64,000 bases of DNA. Source: Thereva unica (lineage: Eukaryota; Arthropoda; Insecta; Diptera; Therevidae). Positions within the stretch are counted from its first letter, which is position 1, and each line of letters begins with the position of its first letter. The translations under genes and the position numbers were made by a program. The stretch lies in contig OX465281.1 in the NCBI GenBank assembly GCA_949987705.1, positions 238,039,143-238,103,142 on the forward strand. Reading direction: 5' to 3'. Under the pieces are notes generated by a model. That model made no database searches and was not told where the DNA came from. It saw nothing but the letters and a program-made list of their open reading frames with translations. This document shows, in pieces, positions 46,063 to 57,396 of this stretch.

Positions 46063-48390
46063 CCTGATTTCCAGTTTTCTTCTTAAAATCCCACTTTTAT
46101 GGCGCAGTATATGTTAGATAAGCATTGTCCACTAGAAATATGTAGCTCCTGAACAGATAGTCAAGCTCAATCGAATAATTCTTAAATTCATACCTTCGAG
46201 TCGAACAGCTTGATAAGATTACCAGCCCTACTTAAAAGGGAAAAAATATTTCTAACTCTTTTTCAGGATTATCAGTTTTCTTATCGCTTTTACGTACCCA
46301 CACCTTTTCATATTCAAAGAATTTTTTTTTTATGGAATCCAAGATAAGCCCATTAAAGTACTTCAATAAATCCGAATAGGGACGATAAAATCCTTAAATT
46401 GGTATTCAAATCAGAAAGCATTTCACCAGGGGTAAGCAAACAGACCTCCTCAAGAACCTACCCGAAACCTTTAAACATTTAAGACTGCTGCAGCATCCTG
46501 ACAGCTCAAAAGATTCTAAAAGACATAGGATTTCACTTAGTCCTGGACATGTGTACTTAACACCGAGCAAATGCTTTGATATTAATCCTGATTCTCTTTC
46601 TTGTAGCTGGACCAACATGATGTTCCTTCTATGTAGCGACTTGTGTATTTTCGTAGTGAAAAATAGCTAAATACTGAACGTAATTTATCTGTTGGGGTTG
46701 AATGAGGAAGGTGGTGCTTGGATGTAGTGTACATAGACACTAGCTCTAGCTTGAGGTGATTTTAAAGCATATACAAACTACTTAAGCTTTTGCAGTAAAC
46801 GTGTTGGAGTTTAAATATTATTTTGTTTGTATTCCCAAAATGATAATTACTATTTTGGGAGATTAAGGAGGACATTCGAAGAGTGCTGAGGCAAGGATTT
46901 TGTTAGTTGGCAAGGCTGCAGAATTTGCCACTTCAGGATTCTCGGAACTTTAATTCTTAAATGGTATTAAGTTGGGAAATCGATATCCTTGTATGTCGGG
47001 CAACTGCTGTAAACTACTGTAGTAAAAGTCATAAATTAGATTCTATGGTAACTTTCTGAATCGATAACAATTTGTTACAGCTGGAAAATGTCCTGGAATG
47101 GCAAAATTTTTTAGCAAGAATTTTTGTTCAGATCGCACTTCTGGTGAAACTGCTGTGTAATCAATCCTTGGCCATTGATTGAGCGCACATAGCACATGAT
47201 ACACACGTACGAGCATACAATCCTGGCCAAAAATCGAAAACCTACGACCTTAGTAATATTTTGATAAATTTTGAAGTTAAGTTATTTATATGTGTGTTTA
47301 CCCGCATTCCTTAAGGTTTTTATATACATACATATGTATATACAGGATCGCAGCACATCCCGCCATCCGGTATATAAGTATTCGACCGTAAAAATTCTGT
47401 CCTCTAAGGGATAACCATTTTGTGTGAAACTTTTTGCGGAATGTTTAGAAGGTTATGAGGTCGAAAAGCATTATTTTGAGGAAAGTGTAATTTGCTCCTG
47501 GGTTTCGCTCTTATAGCCTATATTGTAGCGATAGTAAACTAGACAAAAGGACTCGGAACAGACTGAGCAAAAGGAAGGATCTAAATCATTTGGAGCATTG
47601 GGATATGTTATGTTGTGTTTTTTTTTCTTCTTCCCGAAATGCGAATGTTACGGGGCCATAAATAATAAGAGGCCTGCAAAATAAGTTTCTGTATGAAAAT
47701 GTTTTTATGGAAATTTTATATGTACGTAAGGGAGTCGTCGGCCTTTTTAAAAGTGAATCAGTGTTAAATGTCTGGGGGTGGTTTGGGTAATAACTTTCAA
47801 GGCAATTTTATATATGTTTGCCTTAGACAGTCACGGGACGGTATTCATGTTTCGGATATTTTCTCATAAATATTACATATGGGGATTATATCGAATGCGA
47901 TATGCACGCTTGAAATGTTTCATGTTTTATTTTAGATATCGTTTTATATAGGAAAAAAATTATGAAACAATAAAATCGAATTTTAATGAATCAATATTTG
48001 GATTTGTTGCTGATTTTCTTAATAGCATATATTTAGCTTTGCTTTGCTTTATTGACAAGAATTCCTTTTATAGCGGAGGAAGGAACGTTGACAATAAAGA
48101 GAGGCTATGAGAGTATCGCCTCCGTCATAGACTGTCCCACGCCCGATTGAAAAAGGGTGAAAGGAGTCGAAGACCTGAATTTCGATATACACCACGACTA
48201 GGGAGAAGATCCAGATGTCATTCCTAAAATATTGAATTTATACATACATAGCGACCCCTAAACTTAAGTCTAAAAATCCCAAAAAATACAGTAATTTTTT
48301 TTTATATAGTAAAACAAAATAACAGGGTGCTCCAAAGTAAATTAAGAAAGCAGTTTTTTAAGTTGCACCCTACTGGCTATACAAGAGATG
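46063..48390. other. No gene seen
   Basis: AT-rich intergenic sequence without recognisable coding or RNA features. Confidence 0.45.
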
Positions 48391-48394
48391 CGAT

Positions 48395-48745
48395 GGAACG
48401 AGCAAGGAATAATGGAAAAGAACGCCCGATGAAAGTAATGACAATGGGGTAAGGCTTATAAACTGCTCAGTATCCTTAAAAATGCTCGTTAAAAGTACCT
48501 AATTTCAGTATAACAGAATACATAGGATGATATTACTCTCACCAGATAATCGAACTTGTAACCAAATCGATCAAATCCTCATTAACGGTAGGCATAGTCA
48601 AAGTATATTAGACGTCAGAACGCTCAGAGGCGCCAATGTTGACTCAAATCACTTTATGATCCAATGCACAATCAGAGCAAATGTTAAAAAAGAAAGGTTA
48701 ATAAATGCGCACACCAAAACTCAACATATCTATTTTAAAAGATGA
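48395..48745 (+). pseudogene. RTE-like endonuclease fragment
   Basis: The stretch from 48527 encodes LLSPDNRTCNQIDQILING, ILDVRTLRGANVDSNHFMIQ, matching the C-terminal part of an APE-type LINE endonuclease. The usual SDH is changed to SNH. Upstream frames give KERPMKVMTMG and SLKMLVKST, the preceding segment. The copy is short, frameshifted and lacks the reverse transcriptase. Confidence 0.7.
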
Positions 48746-48930
48746 AATAAAAGTAACTTGAATCGAAGTTAAGCGTAGCATTTAATACTATTAACAACCT
48801 TGATCCGCATAATATTTAAAACATCAATGAGACATGGTCCAGGTGTAAGCAAGCTATAGAGCAAACCTCATACAAAAGCTATTGGCGAGGCATGCAGTCC
48901 TGCCTGTAGTGAGTGGAGCAGGAGCAGGAT

Positions 48931-49153
48931 TTTTTTTTTATGTGAAAGACTAGAGTCTCAGTAAAGGCCCTTTATACTGTTGACAATCTATTTCTTTTTA
49001 TAGAGCGTAATGTCGAACAGCAGCTCTAGTCGGGGAGGAAACTGCCAGAACCTACCCACGATATTTTTTAGTACACCTACTCCCAACCCTTACTATCGCG
49101 ACTTTGACATCGGGGCATCGAAACACAGCTCGCTGGAATGTTATGCCTCCTGA
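48931..49153 (-). repeat. Repeat unit with SINE tail, copy 1
   Basis: On the minus strand the unit runs from ACTCGTTTCAGGAGGCATAA through GATGCCCCGATGTCAAAGTC, CGACTAGAGCTGCTGTTCGA and CTATTTCTTT-complementary sequence to an A-rich tail. The same order recurs at 55500-55765. The last 120 bp match the tail of the SINE at 44012-44274. The upstream part does not, so this is either another SINE subfamily or a LINE 3' UTR. Confidence 0.65.
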
Positions 49154-49159
49154 AACGAG

Positions 49160-49921
49160 TTGCCGCTAAACTGAAAACCTTCCTCGTCGTGTTACTTATC
49201 TTCACCTTCGTCTTTTTTAACAGCTCCCAAACTGGTCCACCGATGTCCGTTGTTGTTCCCCCAGAGTCGAGAAAACCGCAAAATTTCATCCCGAGAGCCT
49301 CCACCGAAAGGTGGGATCGCACGTCGTTTTCTAACCTACAGAAAAAATAATCCACGCTCGCATGCAAGGCGTGCACTGGGGTCTCTGTCTGCTGTCCTCG
49401 AAACTGCCAGTTGTTGTCCCTAAAATGGGTCAAAATGTACATTTTACTCCAAAAATCAACCCCAAAAATTATCGAGTGCAGTAACTCAGAAATTATCAGG
49501 ACTTTCGTTATCTTGACCTCCCCTTCTACGGCGAACGGTACATCCACTTTTCCCAACACCCCAATCATCCCTCATTAGCTAGACTAACCAAATTCCTCAC
49601 TGTACTGCTTGTCCTCAACCTCATTTTCTTCAACAGCTCCCCGCTCCCGACTGATGACGGTCTTTGCTGCCCCCGAGTCGAGTAACCCACGAAATTCGAG
49701 TCGAGAAACCTACTGCAAGAAAGGGTCGCACATATAGCCCAGTTGTCAGAGACTTTATACTGAAAGCCAGCACAAAATGTGATATCGCTGAAAATTGGGT
49801 CATAGGTAGGTACTTTTTTGGGTGTAGAACACGATAAAAATTTCGAAAACAATTTCGAAAATTTGGTTTTTGCTTTATTTCTCAAAAAATAAAAAAAATT
49901 TCGAAAAACTAATTGCACCAC
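49160..49921 (-). pseudogene. Retroelement protease remnant, duplicated
   Basis: Two adjacent frames (49921-49565 and 49568-49077) each contain a version of a retropepsin-like segment. The second has MKFCGFLDSGGTTTDIGG (DSG in place of the usual DSG/DTG catalytic triad), WELLKKTKVKI and VLIISELLHSIIFGVDFWSK, a typical pattern for the protease upstream of an LTR-element RT. The first has CSRFLDSNFVGY and GELLKKMRLRTSSTVRNLVS, a diverged copy whose catalytic Ser-Gly is lost. Downstream of the second copy the reading runs into the repeat unit at 49153. Both are fragments of an LTR retroelement pol region. Confidence 0.6.
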
Positions 49922-49945
49922 GTGAAAGAGCGGAAAATTTCACTA
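49736..49945 (-). repeat. Inverted repeat, left arm
   Basis: This stretch and 51656-51892 are inverted copies (shared blocks include TTTCCGCTCTTTCACGTGGT, GCAATTAGTTTTTCGA, GTTCTACACCCAAAAAAGTA and GCGATATCACATTTTGTGCT). The right arm has an extra block of about 40 bp. The arms are separated by 1.7 kb that holds two independent insertions. Confidence 0.8.
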
Positions 49946-49978
49946 TAAGTAGTCGGGACACACAATTTACAGTCTTTT

Positions 49979-50158
49979 CTTCTTCTTCTTCTTTGATCCG
50001 TTAGCTGGCGGTCCGAGCGGGACGTCCCCGCAACGGATACGCTGCTCTCGGTGCCGCTTTGAAAAATGCGGTTTCTTGCCTAGTTTTTACGATCAATTCG
50101 GCAGGTCGACAACCCTCCTCCTTTCACACCCTGGACTTGGGACCAGGCGACGGCGGAG
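49979..50158 (-). mobile_element. 180-bp deletion derivative of the RTE family
   Basis: On the minus strand it starts CTCCGCCGTCGCCTGGTCCC, runs through the family's 5' leader to GGCAAGAAACCGCAT, then about nine unrelated bases, and jumps to the family's last 75 bp (CGGCACCGAGAGCAGCGTAT, ...CGCCAGCTAACGGATC) and (GAA)n. It is flanked by a perfect 13-bp duplication TTTACAGTCTTTT (49966-49978 and 50159-50171). So it inserted as this short form, rather than decaying in place. It encodes nothing and would depend on the intact family's enzyme. Confidence 0.92.
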
Positions 50159-50484
50159 TTTACAGTCTTTTACTTCTCTCGGTTGTGTTCCGGCTATTTG
50201 GGGAAATAAAAATGGCGTTGAATGAATTCTGTAAGAGAAAATGATGATTTTAAAACGTAATTTTTATGAAACAGAGACAATGCATATCATTTTAATTATT
50301 TTTACATCAAAAGCAAAAGTATAATGATGATAAATGTACAAGGTTTTCTTTGTTGTAAGTCTCGATTAATATATATGTATCTTTAATTTTATAACCATCA
50401 GCGAAAATTATAGAAATTCTAACTTCCGGTCAAGTTTTCTATGAGAAAAAAAAAATTTAAAACTAATGGCTTCCTTAGAAAGGA

Positions 50485-51444
50485 GTCGTCCATAATTTAC
50501 GTGAGGTGATTTTTGCGAATTTTCTACCCCTCCTCCTCCTTGGTGAGATATCGTGAGATTTCTCTCGACCCCCTCCCTCCCCCCTAATCTCATGTGAGAT
50601 TTTTCAAATTTTAAAAAATCTCTAGTATTTCATTACGCTAAAATTCGGCGTGTGCCTTCTTGTAGTTCTAAATTCTAATGGCCTTTTTGTGATTCAGTTT
50701 TACTTGGCTCGTACTCTGCAGCCCAATTTACACACAGTTCGACGGCAGGCCGTGACCTGAAAGTTTTCACCTTGAGGCCAAGTATTACTTTACACCAACC
50801 GCTAACTATATGGCCTGAAGTTCAAGAATGCCTACAGTTCAAGAAAGCTGACAAAAATCGCATTTATCGTCAGTTCGGGCCTGAAGATCTGAACTTCTAT
50901 TCACTCTCGAGCCGTGAATTGACGGCAAGAATTCACGCCGTATCCACCCGTAACAGAAAGCAAGGCGCGAGCTAAGCGTGAAAACAATCCACCCTCGCGT
51001 TCGCGCTTGTTTGCGGGTGTTCACGGCGTGATACTGGAGCCGCCTTGAAGCTTTCGTTGAGGCCTGAATATTTTTGAATTAATAACCTGCAGTCATTTTC
51101 GCCTGTGTGTCTGTAGGAAATCATTATTTCATCTGCATGCCACGGCCTGTCAGGCGGATACCTGAAGTATCATCCCTCAGTTAGACTGAGTAAAGCTTAG
51201 TTGTGCCGGTCGACCTGGTCTGACAGGCCACTGCCTACCGGCGGCCTGTAAATGAATGGAGGCCTTTAGTGGAGAAACACGTTCTACTTAATTTAACCCA
51301 GTTTTCTTTCCATTTTACACTGTTTCTTTAAAAACAATAATTACGTGATATTTGCCGAGACCCCCCTCTCCCCCACGTGAGATTTGGTGAGATTCGGCTC
51401 GACCCCCTCTCTCCCCTAAAAGCCTCACTTAATTTATGGACGAC
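50485..51444. mobile_element. TIR element, GTCGTCCATAAATTA family
   Basis: The ends GTCGTCCATAATTTACGTGA and the complement of GTCGTCCATAAATTAAGTGA are inverted, followed on both sides by a pyrimidine-rich block (CCCTCCTCC.. / CCCCCTCTCTCCCC) and GTGAGAT motifs. The 960-bp body has no transposase. The central part is rich in GGCCTG and CAGGCC motifs and may be a second nested element. Target duplication is not clear. Confidence 0.7.
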
Positions 51445-51655
51445 CGAAAAGCTTAGAGTCTCCTCTTTAAAATCCTCTTTTTGGTTCTTTTATGCGTACA
51501 TTTTAGGCAAGGATACTTTAGTTTTTCCCGAACCCCTAGCTTGAATATTTGAATTCCCAGGTTTGGGGCGCGTAGAGTTTTCGAATTAACTTTCTTATTT
51601 TTAATAATTTTTTGTTGTAATAAAAAGAAATTCTTTAAATATGTTATTGTATAGC

Positions 51656-51892
51656 TTTTAGTGAAATTTTCCGCTCTTTCACGTGGTGCAATTAGTTTTT
51701 CGATTTTTTTTTTGATTTTTTAAGAAATAAAGCAAAAACCAAATTTTCGAAATTATTTTCGAAATTGTGAAGTTAGCATACACTTTAGAGCAGCAACCAT
51801 TTTTTTATCATGTTCTACACCCAAAAAAGTACCTATGATCCAATTTTCAGCGATATCACATTTTGTGCTGGGTCAAAGTCTCTGACAAGCTA
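51656..51892 (+). repeat. Inverted repeat, right arm
   Basis: Inverted partner of 49736-49945. A block around 51766-51805 (GTGAAGTTAGCATACACTTT and following) is absent from the left arm. The pair may be two copies of one LTR-element segment in opposite orientation. Confidence 0.8.
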
Positions 51893-52011
51893 ATAGTTTT
51901 CCTGGCTTCAGAAAACATCCATTCTTTCGCGCTGTGTAACCTCTACTACCTGCACGTTAGCAGAATGGTCCGACCGCTGAGGCTTGGCCGGATCTTCGCC
52001 GGTGACGGCTC

Positions 52012-52362
52012 TGTTGGGCTTCGTCCCCAACAAGAGTTTTATTTTATTTAAAAGTTCGATAACACTTTTTACAAGTTTTTATTTATTCTTTTACTTTAAT
52101 TGTTAACACTTTTAACACGTTTTTATTTATAAGTTTACTTATTAACTTAAGCTGTTATATCGATCCTGGACTCTTTTTTATTTTATATTTGGTTTAAAAC
52201 CGCGATGGATTTATTTTCTTCGGTGACTTTTATTTTTAGTTTTCAACTGACAACTAGTTAAAATATTATTATTTTTTATTACTTAGCCTCAGTCGATTAT
52301 GTTTTTCGAAACATATCTCCTTAGCTAAGTAAGACCGGAAGTAGTAGGACGATGTCCCTACA
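52012..52362 (-). repeat. Gypsy 3' LTR
   Basis: On the minus strand it begins TGTAGGG, right after a purine tract (GGGAGGGGAG, about 52365-52374) and 20 bp after the pol stop. It ends CCCAACA, giving near-inverted TGT...ACA ends. AATAAA-type signals lie inside. The 5' LTR is not in the window. The exact right-hand boundary is inferred from the TGTTGGG hairpin end. Confidence 0.6.
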
Positions 52363-52383
52363 TACTCCCCTCCCAGCGTAGCG

Positions 52384-54171
52384 TTACATGAAGTGTACTG
52401 AGCGAATTGATGCTGCTTCAACGTCTCGGTCACACTCAAAAGCAGGTTTCAGTCTGTCAAGAGCTATCGTCTTATTTGTGCCGTTTAGCTCGACGACAAA
52501 ATGTTTACGTAATCTTTTGATTACCTTGAATGGCCCTTCGTATGGTGTTTCAAAAGGTCGTCGAACACGATCGGTACGTATGAAAACGTATTCCGCGTTC
52601 TCTAAGGCGTTTGGCACGTACACATCATTCTGTACTGACTGTCGGGGCTGTGTCGCCGACAGACCTTTCATGTGTGTGCGAAGACGCGTTAGAAATTCTG
52701 AGTGCTCTATCGGATTCTCATCCGTTGGGATGGAAATCGAATTGGGGAGCCTCAGATTCTGTCCATAGACAAGCTCTGCTGGTGAGCATTGTAAATCGGT
52801 TTTAATTGCCGAGCGAATACCTAATAAAACAAAGGGCAAATCCTCACTCCAATGAGTAGTGTTGTCCCTTGCCATTAAGGCCGCTTTTAGTTGTCTATGG
52901 AATCGCTCTACCATCCCATTTGCTTGTGGATGGTAGGCGGTGGTACGTATCCTATGCGTACCTAGAAGTCTTGTGACTTCATTGAATAATTTTGATTCAA
53001 ACTGCGACCCTTGATCTGTTGTAATTTCAAGTGGTGCGCCAAATCTTGGGACATACTCGGTGACAAAATGTTTGGCCACCGTAGAAGCTGAAATGTCCCT
53101 AATTGGATATGCTTCCGGCCATCTCGTGAATCGGTCTACGATTGTTAGAATATATGAATATCCTCGAGATGGGGGCAATGGTCCAACAATATCCATATGG
53201 ATATGTTCAAATCTATTATTTGGTGGGTTAAAAGCTTCATGTGGAGATTTGGTATGTCTCGAAACTTTAGATTTTTGGCAACCTATGCAGGATGTAGACC
53301 AGTTGTTACAGTCTTTATTGATCGCTGGCCAAAAATATTTTTTAGTAATAGCTTGCCTTGTGGCACGTATGCCTGGATGCGACAAGCTATGTTCAGCATT
53401 GAATGCTAATTTTCTTAATGATGAAGGTATGTATGGGCGTAATGTACCCGTGCTAATCTCACACCAAACTTCATGAGTTGTGAAAGGAATTGGTGTGAGT
53501 ATTAGTTTTACCTTCGAGCTACTACTGGGATGCTCTTGGAGTCGTTGTAACTCTTTGTCACCTTCTTGTGCCTTCGCCAGATGTGGCAAATCGAAGGTGA
53601 TTGTGTCAACGTTGTCGGCCGCTAATGAGCGAGATAAATAATCTGCGACAACGTTTTGTTTCCCAGAGACATGTCTGATGTCTGTTGTGAACTGGGAAAT
53701 TAGGCTCAGGTGTCTTGTTTGGCGGGGAGATCTTTCGGTTTTTGTGTGAAGAGCGTGTATTAAAGGCTTGTGGTCAGTGTAGACCACAAAATTTCTTCCT
53801 TCAACAAAGTACCGAAAATGTTTTATTGCTGCAAAGATTGCAAGTAGTTCGCGATCAAATGCAGAATAATTTCGTTCCGCAGATGATAGCTTCTTAGAAA
53901 AGAAAGCTAATGGTTGCCATCTGTGACCGTTAAATTGTTCCAGCACAGCTCCGATAGCAAAATCGGAAGCGTCAGTTGTGACGCTATATTTAGCATCCTC
54001 TAGTGGGTGTATCAGCATCACTGCTGCAGCCATTGCGGCTTTCACGTCGAGGAATGCTTGTTGGCATTCTGCGGGCCAAGGAAGTTGTTCCTTATTTTTA
54101 GTTGTTGATGGACAATTGAGGAGTTCCCTCAAGTGTTCATTAATCGGTACTAGCAGTTTACGTCTTTGCAT
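52384..54171 (-). CDS. Gypsy-type pol: RT end, RNase H, integrase (5'-truncated)
   Basis: A 595-codon open frame without stops encodes the C-terminal part of a Ty3/Gypsy polyprotein. It starts at the end of the reverse transcriptase connection region. RNase H follows (about 60-190: VTTDASDFAIGAVL, FDRELLAIFAAIKHFRYF, VYTDHKPLIHAL). The integrase zinc finger is next (HSLSHPG, then CIGCQK, about 235-275). The catalytic core has D, D and E in HMDIVGPLPP, TTDQGSQFES and GMVERFHRQ. The C-terminal GPFKVIKRLRKHFVVEL module comes last. The protein would insert element DNA into the genome. Gag, protease, the RT palm and the 5' LTR are missing, so the copy cannot move alone. No env-like ORF is present. 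The first Met is not the real start. Confidence 0.92.
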   Translation of the reverse strand: MQRRKLLVPINEHLRELLNCPSTTKNKEQLPWPAECQQAFLDVKAAMAAAVMLIHPLEDAKYSVTTDASDFAIGAVLEQFNGHRWQPLAFFSKKLSSAERNYSAFDRELLAIFAAIKHFRYFVEGRNFVVYTDHKPLIHALHTKTERSPRQTRHLSLISQFTTDIRHVSGKQNVVADYLSRSLAADNVDTITFDLPHLAKAQEGDKELQRLQEHPSSSSKVKLILTPIPFTTHEVWCEISTGTLRPYIPSSLRKLAFNAEHSLSHPGIRATRQAITKKYFWPAINKDCNNWSTSCIGCQKSKVSRHTKSPHEAFNPPNNRFEHIHMDIVGPLPPSRGYSYILTIVDRFTRWPEAYPIRDISASTVAKHFVTEYVPRFGAPLEITTDQGSQFESKLFNEVTRLLGTHRIRTTAYHPQANGMVERFHRQLKAALMARDNTTHWSEDLPFVLLGIRSAIKTDLQCSPAELVYGQNLRLPNSISIPTDENPIEHSEFLTRLRTHMKGLSATQPRQSVQNDVYVPNALENAEYVFIRTDRVRRPFETPYEGPFKVIKRLRKHFVVELNGTNKTIALDRLKPAFECDRDVEAASIRSVHFM

Positions 54172-54179
54172 ATATGGGT

Positions 54180-55490
54180 CCGAAACCGACTATTGGGACA
54201 CTTAGCAATTTGGACTTAAGATGAAAATCAACAAGATGAAAATAACCAATTTTCAAAATTGTTCGATTTTTGCAAAAAATAAATATTTGCCAAGAACAGC
54301 TTTTGTTACTGTTTCCTGTTTTTTCTGTTTAGTGGAAACCCAGCATTAGAAGAATATTACGGGAATGTTAAACTTCAGTTTTCTATAACTATCCAAAATC
54401 TCATGTCAAATCCGGTGTCAAATAAAAAACAAAATCTAAGACAACGGAAATAGAAATTCACTTACGCCCAGTTAACAGATACAAAGCTAAGTGATATGTA
54501 CATAAAAGATAAAACATTTTAATTGCTAAAAGTACAAAGCACAGTTCAATTAAATAACAAAGAATTCAGACTTCAATTTTCCTGGAAACATTTGATTTAT
54601 TTTCCTTGTAAAACAAATATTTGTGTATGATTTTTTCACCTTTAGATAATGTGATATCAAATTACTTTCGACAGAAACAAGATACAAATTTTTTTCAATT
54701 GAGTGTATTTGATTGATTTGCTTCACCTGAAACGTCCTTTGGATATAAATATTTATTTCTAGAAATAAATGATTGCTTTTTAAATTGGAAATAAGCACAG
54801 AGCACAATTTATATTGCTGATAGGAATGTTGTTTTAGGGGGAAACACACACACAAATTTATATTCATTAGCTTTTTATGCGTATATTGAATTATTTTTAT
54901 TTTTGAATAGATTTAAAAAAATACAAAAGGACATTTTAACGATGTTGAATTAGCATAAATACATTCAAAATAACATCTGCAGTCTTAAAAAAGACATTTA
55001 GATATAATGTATACAATTTTTATGTAAACGTTTAATGCAAATGGACGAGTTCAAAGTTAATATTTTCGAGAGTGTCTGCAAACTTTCTAAATGGTTTTCA
55101 CTGTATCAATTTCATGCTGCTATGATTTTTCACCTTGATATTTCATAAACATGTTATGTCCTGCAATTCAATGTTTTATTGCTGATAGATGCTTTGGGGG
55201 TTTCCAGTTATTTATCCTTTAAGTGATGGTGCTGTGAGTTGTCTTTACTCATGTACTAGGTACATTTATCACTTTATGGAGATTTTGTTTTATATTCCAT
55301 TCTTCCGGTAGTTTTTGCTCTCTTAATTAATGCCATCCTTCTGCTTCCCTTTCCTCAGTAATTACTTTTTTATGGTTAACAATTAAGGTAAAATTCTTGT
55401 GTTTTATGCAAGTGATCATATACATATATTCTTTGCTATATATTCTTTGCTTTACCTATACTTGACAGAACACAGCAACGTCATTACGAC
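54180..55490. other. No gene seen
   Basis: AT-rich. The longest frame (54550-54867, minus, 105 codons) has a lysine- and isoleucine-rich composition typical of random AT-rich sequence. Confidence 0.5.
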
Positions 55491-55499
55491 GGAAACTGT

Positions 55500-55765
55500 T
55501 TTTTTTATCTCGAAGACTAAAGGCTCAGGGAAAGCCCCATTCTACTTTTGACGATCTCGTATAGAGTGCAATGTCGAACAGCAGCTAGTCGGAAGATAGT
55601 GAAGAGATAGAGATAAAGAGAAGTGAAGGAAGGAACTGCCACAACCAAACCGCAATATTTTTATTCCACCTATAATACCAACCATTACTATCGCGACTCT
55701 GACATCGGGGTATCGAGAAACAGCTCGTCTCGAGTGTTATGCCTGCTGAAACGAGTCATCAACCA
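55500..55765 (-). repeat. Repeat unit with SINE tail, copy 2
   Basis: It matches 48931-49153 in order: GACTCGTTTCAGCAGGCATA, CGATACCCCGATGTCAGAGT, CTAGCTGCTGTTCGACATTG and an A-rich tail (here T-rich on the plus strand). RTE copy 2 begins 45 bp to its right. Confidence 0.65.
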
Positions 55766-55900
55766 ACCGATGTTTGTCCGTACAGCATGATGTATCAGTA
55801 TTGATACAACTCCGCCTTCGTCTGGTCCCAAGTCCAGGGTGTGAAAGGAGGAGGGTTGTCGACCTGCCGAGTTGATCGTAAAAACTAGGCAAGAAACCGC

Positions 55901-57396
55901 ATGGATACACGAACTAACCATTCACGAAATAATGCTACTGCATCCGGGGCAGCCGATGCGCCAGCACTGGGGACCAGGGATGCTGGTGAGAAGTGGGTTA
56001 CTGGCCGAACACCCAAATTAGTCACACCGAAAAGGGAATTAAAATTCGCTTCGTGGAATCTACGAACAGGACATCACGTTGGTCAAAAGGAAATCATAGC
56101 AATGGAATTGTTGAAATGCAAAATATCAATTGCTGCGCTATCGGAACTACGGCTTACCGGATCCGGGATATTGACAATCGTCCCGCCAACAATCGACGAA
56201 ACGATGATGCTTTACTATTCCGGTGGTGAGAAAAGAGAGGCCGGCGTCGGCTTTATGGTCGACCGCCGGGCTGCCAGCAGCGTTATCGCATTCCAACCGA
56301 TATCCGAGCGTTTGGCGGTTATAACCATCAGTGGAACGATCAAGACCCATATCATATCCGTTTATGCACCAACCGAGACCAGCACGGACACGAACAAGGA
56401 CGAATTTTACGATCAGCTTCAACAGACGCTGGATATGATACCTCAAACCGAATTAATAATTCTCGCGGGGGATTTCAATGCACATTCAGGAGTAGATCGA
56501 ACCGGCTGGGAAGAAACCATGGGCAAATTCGGACACGGAGTAATTAATGACAACGGCTTACGCCTGCTTTCATTCGCATCGTCAAACAACTTGATCGTTG
56601 GCAACAGCATTTTCCGCCATCCACTCAAACACCAACTCACCTGGCGAAATCCATCCGGCAAGGACTCGGCGATGTTAGACTACGTTTTGATCAACACAAG
56701 ATTCCGATCGACGGACCCGGCCATCGGGCGAGAGTTTCAAATGGCATTATCCAACAAATTCGCGGCGCTCGCAATACCGGACGATATCGATGTAGAAGAA
56801 AGGCAATTGTCGGAGTCTATTGTGGAGTGTGCAATGGAGTTGTGTCCAACTATCCGTAAACGGAGGCAGCCATGGATCTCGGACAGCTGTCTGGACCTCG
56901 TCGATCAGCGGAAGCGCATGAAACACGTCGACTTTGAGGAATACCGAAGATTGAACAAAGAAGTTCGGCAAAAAATGAAATTGGAACGAGAAGCGTACTG
57001 GAATAACGTTGCGGCCGACATGGAAAAAGCGGCGTCGAGGCACGAGTACCGGACGCTGTACCAGACAATCCGCCGGTTAGGCGGCAAAACAACATCAACA
57101 AACGACAACATCAAAAAATCGGATGGAACTTTTGTGACTTCTGCCCATGAACGCCTGGAGCGGTGGAGAGCATTCTTCCACCAGCTGTATAACCACGATC
57201 CGCCGCAAGGTCCAGCACCTGAACCACCGATTATCGAACAGCCGATGAATCAGTTTCTCGATACCGAACCAACAATTATCGAGGTGAAGACAGCAATAAA
57301 ATCGCTTAAAAATGGAAAAGCGCCGGGAATAGACCAAGTAACCGCCGAGATGATCAAAGCTGGAGGTGATGTCTTATCACAACGACTTCATGTCCT
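55901..57396 (+). pseudogene. RTE copy 2 ORF, 5' part
   Basis: It encodes the same start as copy 1 but with a single copy of the 27-residue N-terminal unit. The endonuclease motifs WNLRTGHH (Val changed to Leu), LSELRL, VYAPTET and GDFNAHSG are present. After NTRFRST, 46 residues are missing relative to copy 1. This is an in-frame 138-bp deletion that removes the GSDHYLV catalytic motif. The linker and the first RT block (KAPGIDQVTAEMIKAGGDVL) follow until the reading enters the inserted element at 57397. The endonuclease is therefore dead even without the insertion. Confidence 0.93.

Noticed and set aside
54550..54867. 105-codon minus-strand frame
   Set aside because: Composition expected from AT-rich random sequence.
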